Below are positions 1 through 7,552 of a stretch of DNA of 13,226 bases, piece after piece. The DNA comes from Phytomonas francai. Lineage: Eukaryota > Euglenozoa > Kinetoplastea > Trypanosomatida > Trypanosomatidae. The stretch's first letter is position 1. The number at the start of each line of letters is the position of its first letter. A program made the translations under genes and the position numbers. The stretch covers positions 70,156-83,381 of the forward strand of contig MJCC01000022.1 of the NCBI GenBank assembly GCA_001766655.1. The letters are read 5' to 3'. Under the pieces are notes generated by a model. That model was not told the origin of the DNA and made no database searches. It worked only from the letters and a program-made list of their open reading frames with translations.

Positions 1-2152
1 CCGCCTTCCTTTCTGGAGCAAAATGCCGAGTTTCGTAGTTTATTTTTTCCTTTACACTTTTTTTCTTCCCAGTTTCAAGTTCTAGGGTGCGCGAATCTAG
101 GGGACGGCAACGCCAGAGCAGGGACGCACTAGATTTCCTCAGTCGCCGTCTTCGATTTTCCTCCATGTGCTGAAGCCGGTGCAGTGTCGGGTTGGCAGTG
201 TAGAGCAGTAAAAAGTACAGGAAACAATGCCCGTAGTCCTGTGCGAAGGGCAGCGATACATTCCAGCGAAGCAGCGTTGCCAACCGCGCCACGGAGATCG
301 GAGCCGTGGTGAAGACGCTCAGAAAGAGATCCCGCAAGACCTCGGCGTTCACCACGCGAAGCGCATTAACATGGACGGCGCCGCTGTTCGAATTAGCGAT
401 CTGCCGCATGCACGATGCGATCGCGCCGGTACCCTCTGTCGCATCCTGAAGCCAGCTTCGCAAGGCGAGGCTGCCCGTTTGCCCCTCATTCCACCCCGTG
501 GCGCCGATCTTTCCGATCGAGCTTCGTCCCAAAAGCCGCGGCGTTCTGGCCGCGGAGGGCGCACCCGTGGTGTAGGAGGAACCTACCTCGGGATACCCCC
601 ATGAGGATCTGAGGGCGGCGGTGTGGTTTTGTGAGCCAAAGCTGTCGATTGTGTCGTGGTGAGCCGCCAAAAAGTCGAGCCACAATGCCACAAGGGGGTG
701 GTGATGATTTCCTTCCTCTAGGGGAGCTTCTGATTTTGATAAGGCGAGGGCAGGCCGTTGCGGCGTCACCCAGCCTTCCCATCGCTTGGCATAGGTGCCG
801 TATTCGTCAGATGTTTTTGGCAGCATGCTACTGTGCGGTGAGACACGACGCCTCCCGCTTTCAGAGGGCTCACTCAACACGCCATCGATGGCCGCGGTCA
901 GACTGTAAGCAAGCGTTTCCCAAGCATCCACCGCAGGTGTAGGGTGTGAAGTGGTGCTACCATTCCTCCCAGCCTCCTTGAACTTTTCCCTTTTTTCGAC
1001 CTCCTCATGCGGTTTGTTTTGGCCTCCGTAGATGCCCGGTTCGTTGCAGTTGTGCACGGGGGTAGATAATGAGGAGTGCCTTGCGCGTTGCCGCAGATAT
1101 GGCTTCGCTTCAAGATGGAGTGGACTCCCAGAGAGGTCCCATGTTGCCACCAGAAGACTTGGAAGTGTTGGATAGCAGACAAAACCGCTCTGCGCAGACA
1201 CCCTGAAGTGGGGGTCTGAGACCAGGATACCATAAGTTATCCAGTGCAGAACTTCATGGGAGACAAAGGCAAGGGCACGGCATGTGGGCTGAGGTGAACG
1301 CTTTGCTTCTGCAGGCAAGTTATTCAATGACAGCAGCTTCAGCAGACTGGTGTGATACAATGTGCTGAAGGCTTTACCAACTCGTCGCAAGACCGCCGTG
1401 TCTTCAGTTGAGGTATAGGGTAGGTGGTGTTCCTGTTTCTGAATAACATGGGTTGTTTCGTCGTTACATTGCGTTGTTGAGCTCTGTAGGGCGTCTTTCT
1501 CGTACAGTTGCAGGCCATGGCTCGCGTAGACCGCCATCCGACGGGTGGTTTTGTCCAGGACGCCTTTACCCTCGTCAAGCAAGACCTCCAGGACTTGGTC
1601 CAGCGTCAGCGGTTTCGAGCTTGTTAAAACAATCTGAACCAATTGGAAGCGAATGCGAAGTTGTAGCACCTCAGGAGTTACACATTCACCTACCTCTTGT
1701 GCATTCTCCGGGAGATTGAGATCGCGTGATGATGTTACTGTAGATCCTTTCGTTTCAGCGGCAACCGCAACGCGATCCTTCTCAGAGCTCTGTATACCTT
1801 TCTCAGGAGCCGATATCTCCCTTGTTGGACAGGAAACCTCACCTCTAGCGTCCTCTGCTCCGGCCATAGCTCGCGGGGTTTCAGCGTGTTTCGTACCCGT
1901 GATGAAAGATGTTGTTCCTGCTGAGTTTATGCTCGATACACCCTTCGCTTTCGTGCCTCGATTGATGCCGCCCTTTCGAAGCTTTTTCCTGTTTTCGCCT
2001 GACGCACATGGCTTTAATGACATCTTTGCAGCTCCCCCCTTCATAGCCTTGTCTAAGACAAGGGAGGGGGAGGGTACAGGATGGGAGTCTAGGCGGTAGA
2101 CATTGGCACGCAGGTGGGACCGAATAGAGACGGATCGCATGAGACGGAACAT
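1..2152 (-). CDS. Unrecognised large protein, 3' end beyond window; possible mitochondrial import signal
   Basis: One minus-strand frame stays open from an in-frame TAA at 2170-2168 to the left edge, over 2.1 kb, while the other two minus frames hold many stops. The first ATG is at 2152 and a second at 2140; the first gives at least 717 codons with no stop inside the window. The N-terminus starts MFRLMRSVSIRSHLRANVYR and has no acidic residue in its first 20, with regularly spaced arginines, which resembles a mitochondrial presequence (inference). Residues about 25-155 are low-complexity, rich in Lys, Ser, Thr and Glu. Helical, more protein-like blocks follow near residues 160-215, 260-345, 485-500 and 590-660, including a hydrophobic stretch DYGHCFLYFLLLYTANP near 640. 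A basic patch (ENRRRRLRKSS) lies near 664. I recognise no family. Composition is less GC-rich than the enzyme genes in the window. That it is a gene is well supported by the open frame; its function is unknown. Confidence 0.8.
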   Translation of the reverse strand, partial: MFRLMRSVSIRSHLRANVYRLDSHPVPSPSLVLDKAMKGGAAKMSLKPCASGENRKKLRKGGINRGTKAKGVSSINSAGTTSFITGTKHAETPRAMAGAEDARGEVSCPTREISAPEKGIQSSEKDRVAVAAETKGSTVTSSRDLNLPENAQEVGECVTPEVLQLRIRFQLVQIVLTSSKPLTLDQVLEVLLDEGKGVLDKTTRRMAVYASHGLQLYEKDALQSSTTQCNDETTHVIQKQEHHLPYTSTEDTAVLRRVGKAFSTLYHTSLLKLLSLNNLPAEAKRSPQPTCRALAFVSHEVLHWITYGILVSDPHFRVSAQSGFVCYPTLPSLLVATWDLSGSPLHLEAKPYLRQRARHSSLSTPVHNCNEPGIYGGQNKPHEEVEKREKFKEAGRNGSTTSHPTPAVDAWETLAYSLTAAIDGVLSEPSESGRRRVSPHSSMLPKTSDEYGTYAKRWEGWVTPQRPALALSKSEAPLEEGNHHHPLVALWLDFLAAHHDTIDSFGSQNHTAALRSSWGYPEVGSSYTTGAPSAARTPRLLGRSSIGKIGATGWNEGQTGSLALRSWLQDATEGTGAIASCMRQIANSNSGAVHVNALRVVNAEVLRDLFLSVFTTAPISVARLATLLRWNVSLPFAQDYGHCFLYFLLLYTANPTLHRLQHMEENRRRRLRKSSASLLWRCRPLDSRTLELETGKKKSVKEKINYETRHFAPERKA

Positions 2153-2155
2153 TTC

Positions 2156-2169
2156 TTTTTTTTTTTTTT
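2156..2169. repeat. T14 homopolymer (A14 on the transcript strand)
   Basis: Fourteen T on the plus strand, so fourteen A in the presumed 5' leader of the left-edge gene, ending four bases before its first ATG. The in-frame TAA that bounds the open frame overlaps this run. Length errors here would not touch the coding region. Confidence 0.9.
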
Positions 2170-2294
2170 AAATGGATAATTAATATGAATATTTCTTGCA
2201 CGAAGTTAAAGGTCGAAATACACATCATCTATAAAGGGTTCTGTTCGTGTTTATTTATTCCCATGACTGTGAAGCCTGGAACAAGCATACTATG

Positions 2295-2335
2295 CTGATG
2301 TCAAGGATACATAGTGAAAAAATGTCAAGGGAGGG
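2295..2335 (-). promoter_or_regulatory. Candidate trans-splice acceptor for the left-edge gene
   Basis: On the minus strand a pyrimidine-rich stretch (CCCTCCCTTGACATTTTTTC, about 2332-2313) is followed by a CAG at 2297-2295, which would leave a 5' leader of roughly 140 bases before the ATG at 2152. The tract is interrupted, so support is modest. The assignment assumes kinetoplastid-type processing. Confidence 0.3.
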
Positions 2336-2443
2336 ATTCAAAACAATAGTTATTACCGACAATCAACGTATCCAAAGGAAATGAAAAATGCCGTATCGGC
2401 ATTACGCACGGATTAGTTGGATTCACTTTCCAGGTTCACAAAC

Positions 2444-3241
2444 TCACCGGTGTTTGCGCACAATCGCTAGCCTTTCCATTTCTTCTTTGACTCGTTGGTC
2501 TATATCAGCGAGTACTCTTCTTTCCATCTGTCGAATCTCGTCTTCATTGCTATCCTCGTCATCTCTCTCGGGCTCGATTTGGGGATTCGGCACTGATGTC
2601 AGTACCTTTGCAAGGGACCCCACAGCCATCTTGGATTGTCCGTTGTTTTCCTTTCTAGAGCTACTGTTTTTTATCTTTGATATAATATCAAGCAGCTGAG
2701 CATTTACATCTATTTCATCGCTGTTTATGTTTCTTTGCGTGGGCACGTCGTCAGGGCGCTGTTGGAGGAGACCTCCCCGGTCGATGCTATCCCCCGAGGA
2801 AGTTGAACTCTCTTCGTCCTCACTCTCTGATTCAGTAGTAGTGGAGCTACCAGTACAACTGCTCCTGCTTTGTAGGAATTCCCCAGGTGCGCTTTCGGAG
2901 CTTCGTGTAGTGGCGTCTTCTCTCAGCGCCGCATCCGAGGTGCTTGACTCGATTTCATCTTCATCGTCTTGGCTTTCTTCCTCCCTTTCCTCAACCTTCA
3001 AAGGCTGAGATGCGGTGGGGAATGCTTCGCGGTATAAGTTGAGCACCGCGCGAGCGGGCGTGTGCTCGGAAGACACACCTCCAGAAGCATCTGCAGCAGA
3101 CGTCTCAATCAGCTTGGCTGTTTGCGCTGCCTCCACAAGGTCACCTTTCTGAAGTTGCTGGAGGAGCTGTACACTAAGCGTGATATAACTTTCCAAACGC
3201 TCTAGTTGCGTGTCAGCTTGAGGCGGAGTGGCGGAGGTCAT
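2444..3241 (-). CDS. Hypothetical acidic, serine-rich, largely disordered protein (265 aa)
   Basis: An uninterrupted minus-strand frame from ATG 3241 to TGA at 2444. Three parts are visible. Residues about 10-50 look helical with leucine/glutamine heptads (ERLESYITLSVQLLQQLQ). Residues about 85-165 are dominated by Glu, Asp, Ser and Thr, with runs such as REEESQDDEDE and TESESEDEESS, and are almost certainly disordered and possible CK2 substrates (inference from acidic context). Residues about 175-265 end in a charged amphipathic helix (EIRQMERRVLADIDQRVKEE). No enzyme motif, signal peptide or membrane segment is seen. The layout, two predicted helices separated by an acidic linker, suggests a scaffold or subunit of a larger complex, but I recognise no family. 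Its start lies 408 bases downstream of the IMPase stop, and its stop is 291 bases upstream of the next gene's start, normal spacing for this cluster. Confidence 0.75.
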   Translation of the reverse strand: MTSATPPQADTQLERLESYITLSVQLLQQLQKGDLVEAAQTAKLIETSAADASGGVSSEHTPARAVLNLYREAFPTASQPLKVEEREEESQDDEDEIESSTSDAALREDATTRSSESAPGEFLQSRSSCTGSSTTTESESEDEESSTSSGDSIDRGGLLQQRPDDVPTQRNINSDEIDVNAQLLDIISKIKNSSSRKENNGQSKMAVGSLAKVLTSVPNPQIEPERDDEDSNEDEIRQMERRVLADIDQRVKEEMERLAIVRKHR

Positions 3242-3649
3242 CGCTTTCTCTCTGTGTGTTGGTTGTGAACTTCGTGATTTCCTCGAGGGCTCTTTTTTTA
3301 AAAACCTCCACCCCCCCCCCTTTTTTTTTTCTACTTAAGAAATCGTGACGTAAGAATCTTCCACATTAACATGATTTAAAAGTGTTCAAAAACAATAGTG
3401 AGCCATCAAAATAGGGATTCTAAGCATTCTAATCGAACAACAACCGGAGTTGATAGATTTCTTCGAAAAAGATCAGTGAAAACTTAATACACAGTGTATG
3501 GTCGTCACTTTATTGCAAAATACTGGAGCGGTAAACTGAACAAACAAAATAACTGGCATCAAAATTTTTAATCGCTTGCATTCTAAATTTTTCCTTTTTT
3601 AAACTCGCCTATGCTTTGACTTTTCCTCCACCTAAATACGCGACTTTCC
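3242..3649. other. Spacer between IMPase gene and acidic-protein gene
   Basis: Mostly AT-rich, with a C10T10 block at 3311-3330. On the transcript strand there are two weak pyrimidine-plus-AG candidates: TTATTTTGTTTGTTCAG ending near 3536, and a T-rich stretch followed by AAG near 3460. Neither is a long clean tract. No open frame of interest and no RNA gene is seen. Confidence 0.6.
3311..3330. repeat. C10T10 block (A10G10 on the transcript strand)
   Basis: Ten C followed directly by ten T, 70 bases upstream of the ATG of the acidic-protein gene. In the mRNA this would be an all-purine run in the 5' leader. Such abutting homopolymers are also prone to length error. Confidence 0.85.
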
Positions 3650-4846
3650 TTACTCAATCAGCCAGTACTTTCCTAGAGAATGTTCCCTGCATAGTTGGGT
3701 AAAGTAGTCCACCATCGCGTCATTTGCCCCGGCGACGATGCTGGTATCGCGCGCCATATCAAACGGCATCCCATACAGGTTTTTGACGACTCCGCCCGCC
3801 TCCGTTATGAGCAGTGCGCCCGCGCAGACATCCCAAGCCTTACTTGCCGGCTCCATATACGCGTCGACGCGGCCGGCGGCGATCTGGGAGAGGGTCAACG
3901 CACACGAGCAGTGGGCGCGCACCCCGGGCAGGTGGTCCTGCGAAGCCCGGCCGCGGATCCTCAAAATGGCGTCGATCGCGGCGGCCTGCTTCGCCGCGCG
4001 GGTGCGCGCGCGGGGCGCCTGCGCCTGCGCCTCCTCCTCGCGCGAGAGCCGCACCGCGCACGGGAAGTTGACGACCGCGAGGGCCGTCCGGAGCGTCGCG
4101 TGCGCGTTGACGTGGACGCGGGTGCCGTTGAGAAAGCAGCCCTGGCCCTGCACCGCCGTGAAGAGCTCGCCGAGGCACTCCGGCAGGCCACTCCGCGGGA
4201 CCGCGGCCGCTTTGGGGTCGCCGCCGCCCTCCCTCGCAGGGGCGGGGCGGGCCGCCGCGAGGTGCCGCCGGATCTCGGCCGCCCGCTCGAGCCCGACATG
4301 GCCGCTCGCGAGGAAGGGGTTAAAAACAACCGCGAGGACGGGCCGCCGCCGCCAGGCGAGGCCGATGCTCACGCAGCAGTCCGGCAGCCCGTGCACGAAG
4401 GACATCGTCCCGTCGATCGGGTCGACGATCCAGGTCAGCTCGTCGGTCAGCCCCGCGTCCGGGTTCAGCTCCTCCGTGAGGAAGCGGAAGGTGAGGTGGG
4501 GGTGCTCGGCGAGGACGCCGCGGGTGTACCGCTGGAGGACCTCGATAATCGCGGCATCGCAGCGGCGGTCGTACTCGGTCACGAGGTCGTCGGCCGCGGA
4601 CTTCGTCTCGTAGACGAGCCGCTGCGGCGCGGCCGCGGGCTTTTGCAGGGGGTCGCCCTCCACCGCCGAGGACTCGGGTTTGCCAGGGAGGCTCGTCGCC
4701 GCGACGGCGGCCGCGGAGGCCGTGCGTATGCTTTGCGAGGCTTCCCAGATGATGCGCCCGGCGCAGCGCGCGGCCTCAATCGCCGCCGCCAGCGCCTGCA
4801 TCAGGTTGATCTCGATATCCGCTACCGACGCTTTGTTGTCTGACAT
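3650..4846 (-). CDS. Inositol monophosphatase family protein (inositol-1(or 4)-monophosphatase)
   Basis: The 398-residue product carries the metal-binding signature of the Mg2+-dependent, lithium-sensitive phosphatase family: DDLVTEYD at 86-93, the TEE motif at 124-126, WIVDPIDGTMSFVHG at 139-153 (metal ligands D142 and D145) and AWDVCAG at 337-343 (D339). By family knowledge it would hydrolyse inositol monophosphates to free inositol for phosphatidylinositol and GPI synthesis; other sugar or nucleotide phosphates are possible substrates. It is clearly longer than the usual 260-290 residues. The excess lies in an Ala-rich insert near 42-78, an Ala/Pro/Arg-rich insert near 190-220 and an Arg/Ala-rich insert near 268-300, all outside the catalytic motifs. 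The C-terminus (KYWLIE) has no PTS1, so glycosomal import by that route is not expected. The start at 4846 leaves about 20 residues before the first helix. A 382-codon plus-strand frame opposite is a composition shadow. Confidence 0.93.
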   Translation of the reverse strand: MSDNKASVADIEINLMQALAAAIEAARCAGRIIWEASQSIRTASAAAVAATSLPGKPESSAVEGDPLQKPAAAPQRLVYETKSAADDLVTEYDRRCDAAIIEVLQRYTRGVLAEHPHLTFRFLTEELNPDAGLTDELTWIVDPIDGTMSFVHGLPDCCVSIGLAWRRRPVLAVVFNPFLASGHVGLERAAEIRRHLAAARPAPAREGGGDPKAAAVPRSGLPECLGELFTAVQGQGCFLNGTRVHVNAHATLRTALAVVNFPCAVRLSREEEAQAQAPRARTRAAKQAAAIDAILRIRGRASQDHLPGVRAHCSCALTLSQIAAGRVDAYMEPASKAWDVCAGALLITEAGGVVKNLYGMPFDMARDTSIVAGANDAMVDYFTQLCREHSLGKYWLIE

Positions 4847-5004
4847 GGGTATATAGATTCAATAATGCAAATTAATACTAATCTAAATAATCCAAAAAAG
4901 GGCTACACTGTTCCAATCTTTACACTTTGATGGGTGATTATGAACGCGATGAAAACGGTCATGGGGTAAAACAGCATTGGTGCTTCAAATTCCATTTCAA
5001 TCCA

Positions 5005-5026
5005 CTTCAAGACGAGGAGAAAGAAA
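5005..5026 (-). promoter_or_regulatory. Candidate trans-splice acceptor for the IMPase gene
   Basis: On the minus strand a 16-base pure pyrimidine tract (5026-5011, TTTCTTTCTCCTCGTC apart from one G) is followed a few bases later by AAG at 5007-5005. This would give a 5' leader of about 158 bases. Position, length and distance match kinetoplastid acceptors; the call is inference. Confidence 0.45.
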
Positions 5027-5089
5027 CCTTGTTAAAGAAGAGTACAGCCCCTCATATAGTGGACAACGCAACACACTCCCGTCTTCCTA

Positions 5090-5098
5090 CCCCCCCCC
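5090..5098. repeat. C9 run just downstream of the SAP18-like gene
   Basis: Nine C on the plus strand, hence G9 in the transcript, beginning about 20 bases after the stop codon of the SAP18-like gene. It lies in the 3'UTR of that gene, or in the intergenic segment removed on processing. Confidence 0.85.
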
Positions 5099-5119
5099 AT
5101 AAACAGCTTAGATCACCCT

Positions 5120-6025
5120 TTACCTAGACTGCATTCGCGTCTTCGATGCATTGCCTCTATGCACATTTCCGCCCCCTGCTCTTTTCGGATAGTTCGTGAG
5201 TGAGGGGGTATAGGGTGTCCGAGTCTGCGCGCCCTTGCTCCCCGACGCCGGTACAAAGACTAGCAGGTCGCCCAGCCTGAAGTTCCCAGTCGGTGGTCCG
5301 AGCAGATCCTGGAAGGTGATGGAGTCCGTTGAGGTGAAATGTGGTCTACGAAGTTGCATGCTACCAATGAGCGTGATCTTTGGCTTCCCGTCCGCAGGCC
5401 CGGGGGACACGTGTAGAACACGAACCGCCTGCGGGGGCCCCGTGCGAGCCGCTCCTGCCTCCCTGGACAATTTATCCCCTTTAGGAACGACGTCCTCACG
5501 TTGTTGCGTCGTATATCCAGGCAGGAGCACACTCCTCGCCGAGGTGCTCTTCGCCAGCACCGTTTCCAGGATCTCCCGTAGGGTGGAGTCGCCCCAGACG
5601 TACACCTGGACGCTAAAGAGCTCCGAAGGGGACGCTTTTAGCGCGCTGCCGTTCTCTTCCCTACGCGCCGCGGTGGTTTCCGCGGAGCTGGAGGGGTCTG
5701 CTCGAATTGCGGTTTGAAAGGCCCCCGGCACCACCGCCGCGGGGTTTGCAGCGATGACGATAAACTGGCAGTGCGGTGGGCTCGCAGGAGGCGGCGGATG
5801 TGGAGGAAGGGGGGGTGCGAGAGTGGGGTTGTTTGCCAAAGTTGAGGACCTGCTTCTTTTGGCCTTCGGGGCCTCTTTTGCAAAGTTCCGTCGCGCACTG
5901 TGTTGAAAAGCTGCCTGACGATCAACGGTGCGGTGGTCCGGCGCAGAAATCCAAAACTGCAAGCGAAAGTTACCCGGATAGTTTGTAATTCCAACACATC
6001 GATCCGGTTTCGAAGACCCCTCCAT
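5120..6025 (-). CDS. SAP18: Divergent SAP18-like protein with large insertions
   Basis: Blocks in the 301-residue product match the ubiquitin-like SAP18 fold in the right order: KPDR then FRLQFWISAPDHRTVDRQAAF (residues 6-40, like the KPIDR and first-strand region), SELFSVQVYVWGDSTLREIL (134-153, like SELQIYTWMDATLKEL), ITLIGSM (217-223, like KEIGS), TDSITF (233-238, like DDSMTL) and GNFRLGDLLVFV (248-259, like FQIGDYLDIAI). In animals and plants SAP18 is a small partner of the Sin3 histone deacetylase complex and of the ASAP/PSAP splicing complexes, so a nuclear role is expected. It is about twice the usual size. A basic and Pro-rich insert occupies about 41-130, another insert about 160-200, and a basic Gly/Asn/Arg tail follows 262. 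The strand near 86-92 (HCQFIVI) is a less likely alternative first strand. The match is by eye, so the family call is fairly but not fully secure. Confidence 0.65.
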   Translation of the reverse strand: MEGSSKPDRCVGITNYPGNFRLQFWISAPDHRTVDRQAAFQHSARRNFAKEAPKAKRSRSSTLANNPTLAPPLPPHPPPPASPPHCQFIVIAANPAAVVPGAFQTAIRADPSSSAETTAARREENGSALKASPSELFSVQVYVWGDSTLREILETVLAKSTSARSVLLPGYTTQQREDVVPKGDKLSREAGAARTGPPQAVRVLHVSPGPADGKPKITLIGSMQLRRPHFTSTDSITFQDLLGPPTGNFRLGDLLVFVPASGSKGAQTRTPYTPSLTNYPKRAGGGNVHRGNASKTRMQSR

Positions 6026-6368
6026 ATTACCTTGACGTAATCGAATCTCGATCCGCTTTCCGCTTTTATTGGATAGCCTACCCTTTTGTATATTTTGCTA
6101 TATACGAATTATCTAATAGGCTTGGAAATGAATTCATATAGCATTATTTTCAATACATGAAACAGAAACTATTGGAATATAAAATGGTAAAATGATAGCG
6201 AAAAGTGCATGCAATAGAGTGAACAGCGAAAACTATCAAAAGCTTATGCAGAGACTTTTAGGGAAAACACACCCCGAGCATGAATCCATACCACAATTTT
6301 AACATGTAGCTTAAAATTCTTTCGTCCAAGAATAAAAACTTTTGAGGCTCCATGGCGAAGAGGCACAT

Positions 6369-6379
6369 CCCCCCCCCCC
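6369..6379. repeat. C11 run (G11 on the transcript strand)
   Basis: Eleven consecutive C on the plus strand in the AT-rich spacer, about 345 bases upstream of the SAP18-like start. Confidence 0.85.
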
Positions 6380-6765
6380 ACAAGAGCGACCAAAGTTGAC
6401 CTTTTTTTATCTGCTTAAAAATATTTCCTTATGATTTCACCTCCTATAAGAATTACATCTTTATGTATTACCGCTCATTTATACACAAATGTAATGGCTT
6501 ATTCACACGCATGAACACAATAGTGAATATAAATTTATGCGCTCACTTCTCTCCTTTTAACAATAATCTCAAAGGGTTCACTACTGCTTAGTTTTTTCTT
6601 CTATATTCATACACTATTATGAGTTATTTTATTATTCTTATACTGGAGTTCCATTTCCAAGCCTGGTGTATTTCAGACTCTTGTTGTCTGCCATTGATTA
6701 ATAATGGCCGTTTCCTCAATTTTTTTCCTAATCATTTCCAATAGAAACAACGTAAATCGTAATAC

Positions 6766-6795
6766 ATACATATATATATATATATATATATGTAT
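6766..6795. repeat. Perfect 30-base AT palindrome with TA microsatellite
   Basis: ATACAT, then nine TA steps, then ATGTAT reads identically on both strands, centred at 6780/6781. It could extrude a cruciform or be a polymorphic microsatellite. No function is inferred. Confidence 0.85.
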
Positions 6796-7241
6796 ATCTA
6801 TACTATGTCTGGAGACAGTTATCTACCCAAGTAAAGACATACAAACTAGTAAAGTCTTTTGCGTAAACAAAAAGCTTTAAGATAAATGATAAAAAAGAAA
6901 ATTATGATTAAATTGACTAGCTCCATCAAAAAAACAACAACAGAAAAATGGTTCTGCTGTAGTATAAATGCATATACGCATTAGTCATATCTGTGAAGCA
7001 GTGAATGGCTTTTGTGAGTAAATGTGTGAAACGAAAATATTAATATAAATACTGCTATAAAGTCAATGTTTGAGATTGTAGATTAAAAAAAAAGTATACT
7101 ATTACGCGAATCTATATATCGATAAATATGCATAGAAACTTCGTATCTTATTTATGACAATGGTGAATAACATTGACATATATAAGCATACCGACATTAT
7201 TAAGTAGAAATCCTTAGGGGCGGATTCTGACTCCCCTCCCC

Positions 7242-7282
7242 CCTCCAAAAAAAGAAAAAGAAAAACAGAAAAATCGAAAAAG
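7242..7282 (-). promoter_or_regulatory. Long pyrimidine tract, candidate splice acceptor or U-rich 3'UTR element
   Basis: On the transcript strand 7282-7247 is almost all T and C (blocks of T5, T5 and T7 separated by single bases), followed by GGAG at 7245-7242 and more G-rich sequence. It begins about 270 bases downstream of the ABCG stop, a spacing typical for coupling polyadenylation of an upstream gene to splicing of the next. Used as an acceptor it would give the SAP18-like mRNA a leader of about 1.2 kb, or define a separate non-coding transcript. Alternatively it is a U-rich element in the ABCG 3'UTR. Confidence 0.4.
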
Positions 7283-7552
7283 TTTCACAGTTAGGAATGT
7301 ATTCATCGTTGCCATCGCATTCACCCCTTTCCTTCACCATTTTATGCTTCTTTCTCGTCTTTTCAAGGTGCGAAAGAATCCAATACGTATGTGTACACAC
7401 TATCCACTTGATTTGCAGACCCTCCTTCTTTTTGTTTGTGCTAGAGAGTGTCTGTCTCTTATGAGGTCATGCCGTATACATTTGACATTGAGGTGACTCG
7501 GTATAGGATACGCAGCCATTTCCCACGATTGCTTCCCCCCTTTCTCCTCCAC

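Larger units (their letters stand above)
6026..7552. other. 1.5-kb AT-rich spacer between ABCG and SAP18-like genes
   Basis: No convincing coding region on either strand; the only ORF of about 60 codons (minus strand, 7400-7200) translates a low-complexity F-rich and charged stretch. Contents are a strong pyrimidine tract on the transcript strand at 7282-7247 followed by G-rich sequence, a TA-rich palindrome at 6766-6795, a C11 run at 6369-6379 and several A- or T-rich runs. It must contain the ABCG 3'UTR and the SAP18-like 5' leader. I see no tRNA or snoRNA-like element. Confidence 0.6.

Noticed and set aside
227..2099. Plus- and minus-strand ORFs of 65-148 codons across the first 2.1 kb, which could suggest several small genes or a broken gene
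   Set aside because: A single minus frame is open through the whole stretch, so these are other-frame shadows and there is no need to call a pseudogene.
3695..4843. 382-codon and 291-codon plus-strand frames opposite IMPase
   Set aside because: Shadows of a recognised enzyme; compositionally biased translations without motifs.
4927..5127. 66-codon plus-strand ORF between IMPase and the SAP18-like gene
   Set aside because: It runs against the cluster direction, covers the candidate acceptor tract and C9 run, and shows no protein-like features.
5840..5960. Possible tRNA or snoRNA elements in spacers and GC-poor stretches
   Set aside because: I looked for A-box and B-box-like sequence and C/D-box pairs and found none in convincing spacing; a covariance-model scan would be decisive.
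7200..7400. 66-codon minus-strand ORF downstream of ABCG
   Set aside because: Half of it translates the pyrimidine tract (a run of Phe); better explained as UTR sequence.
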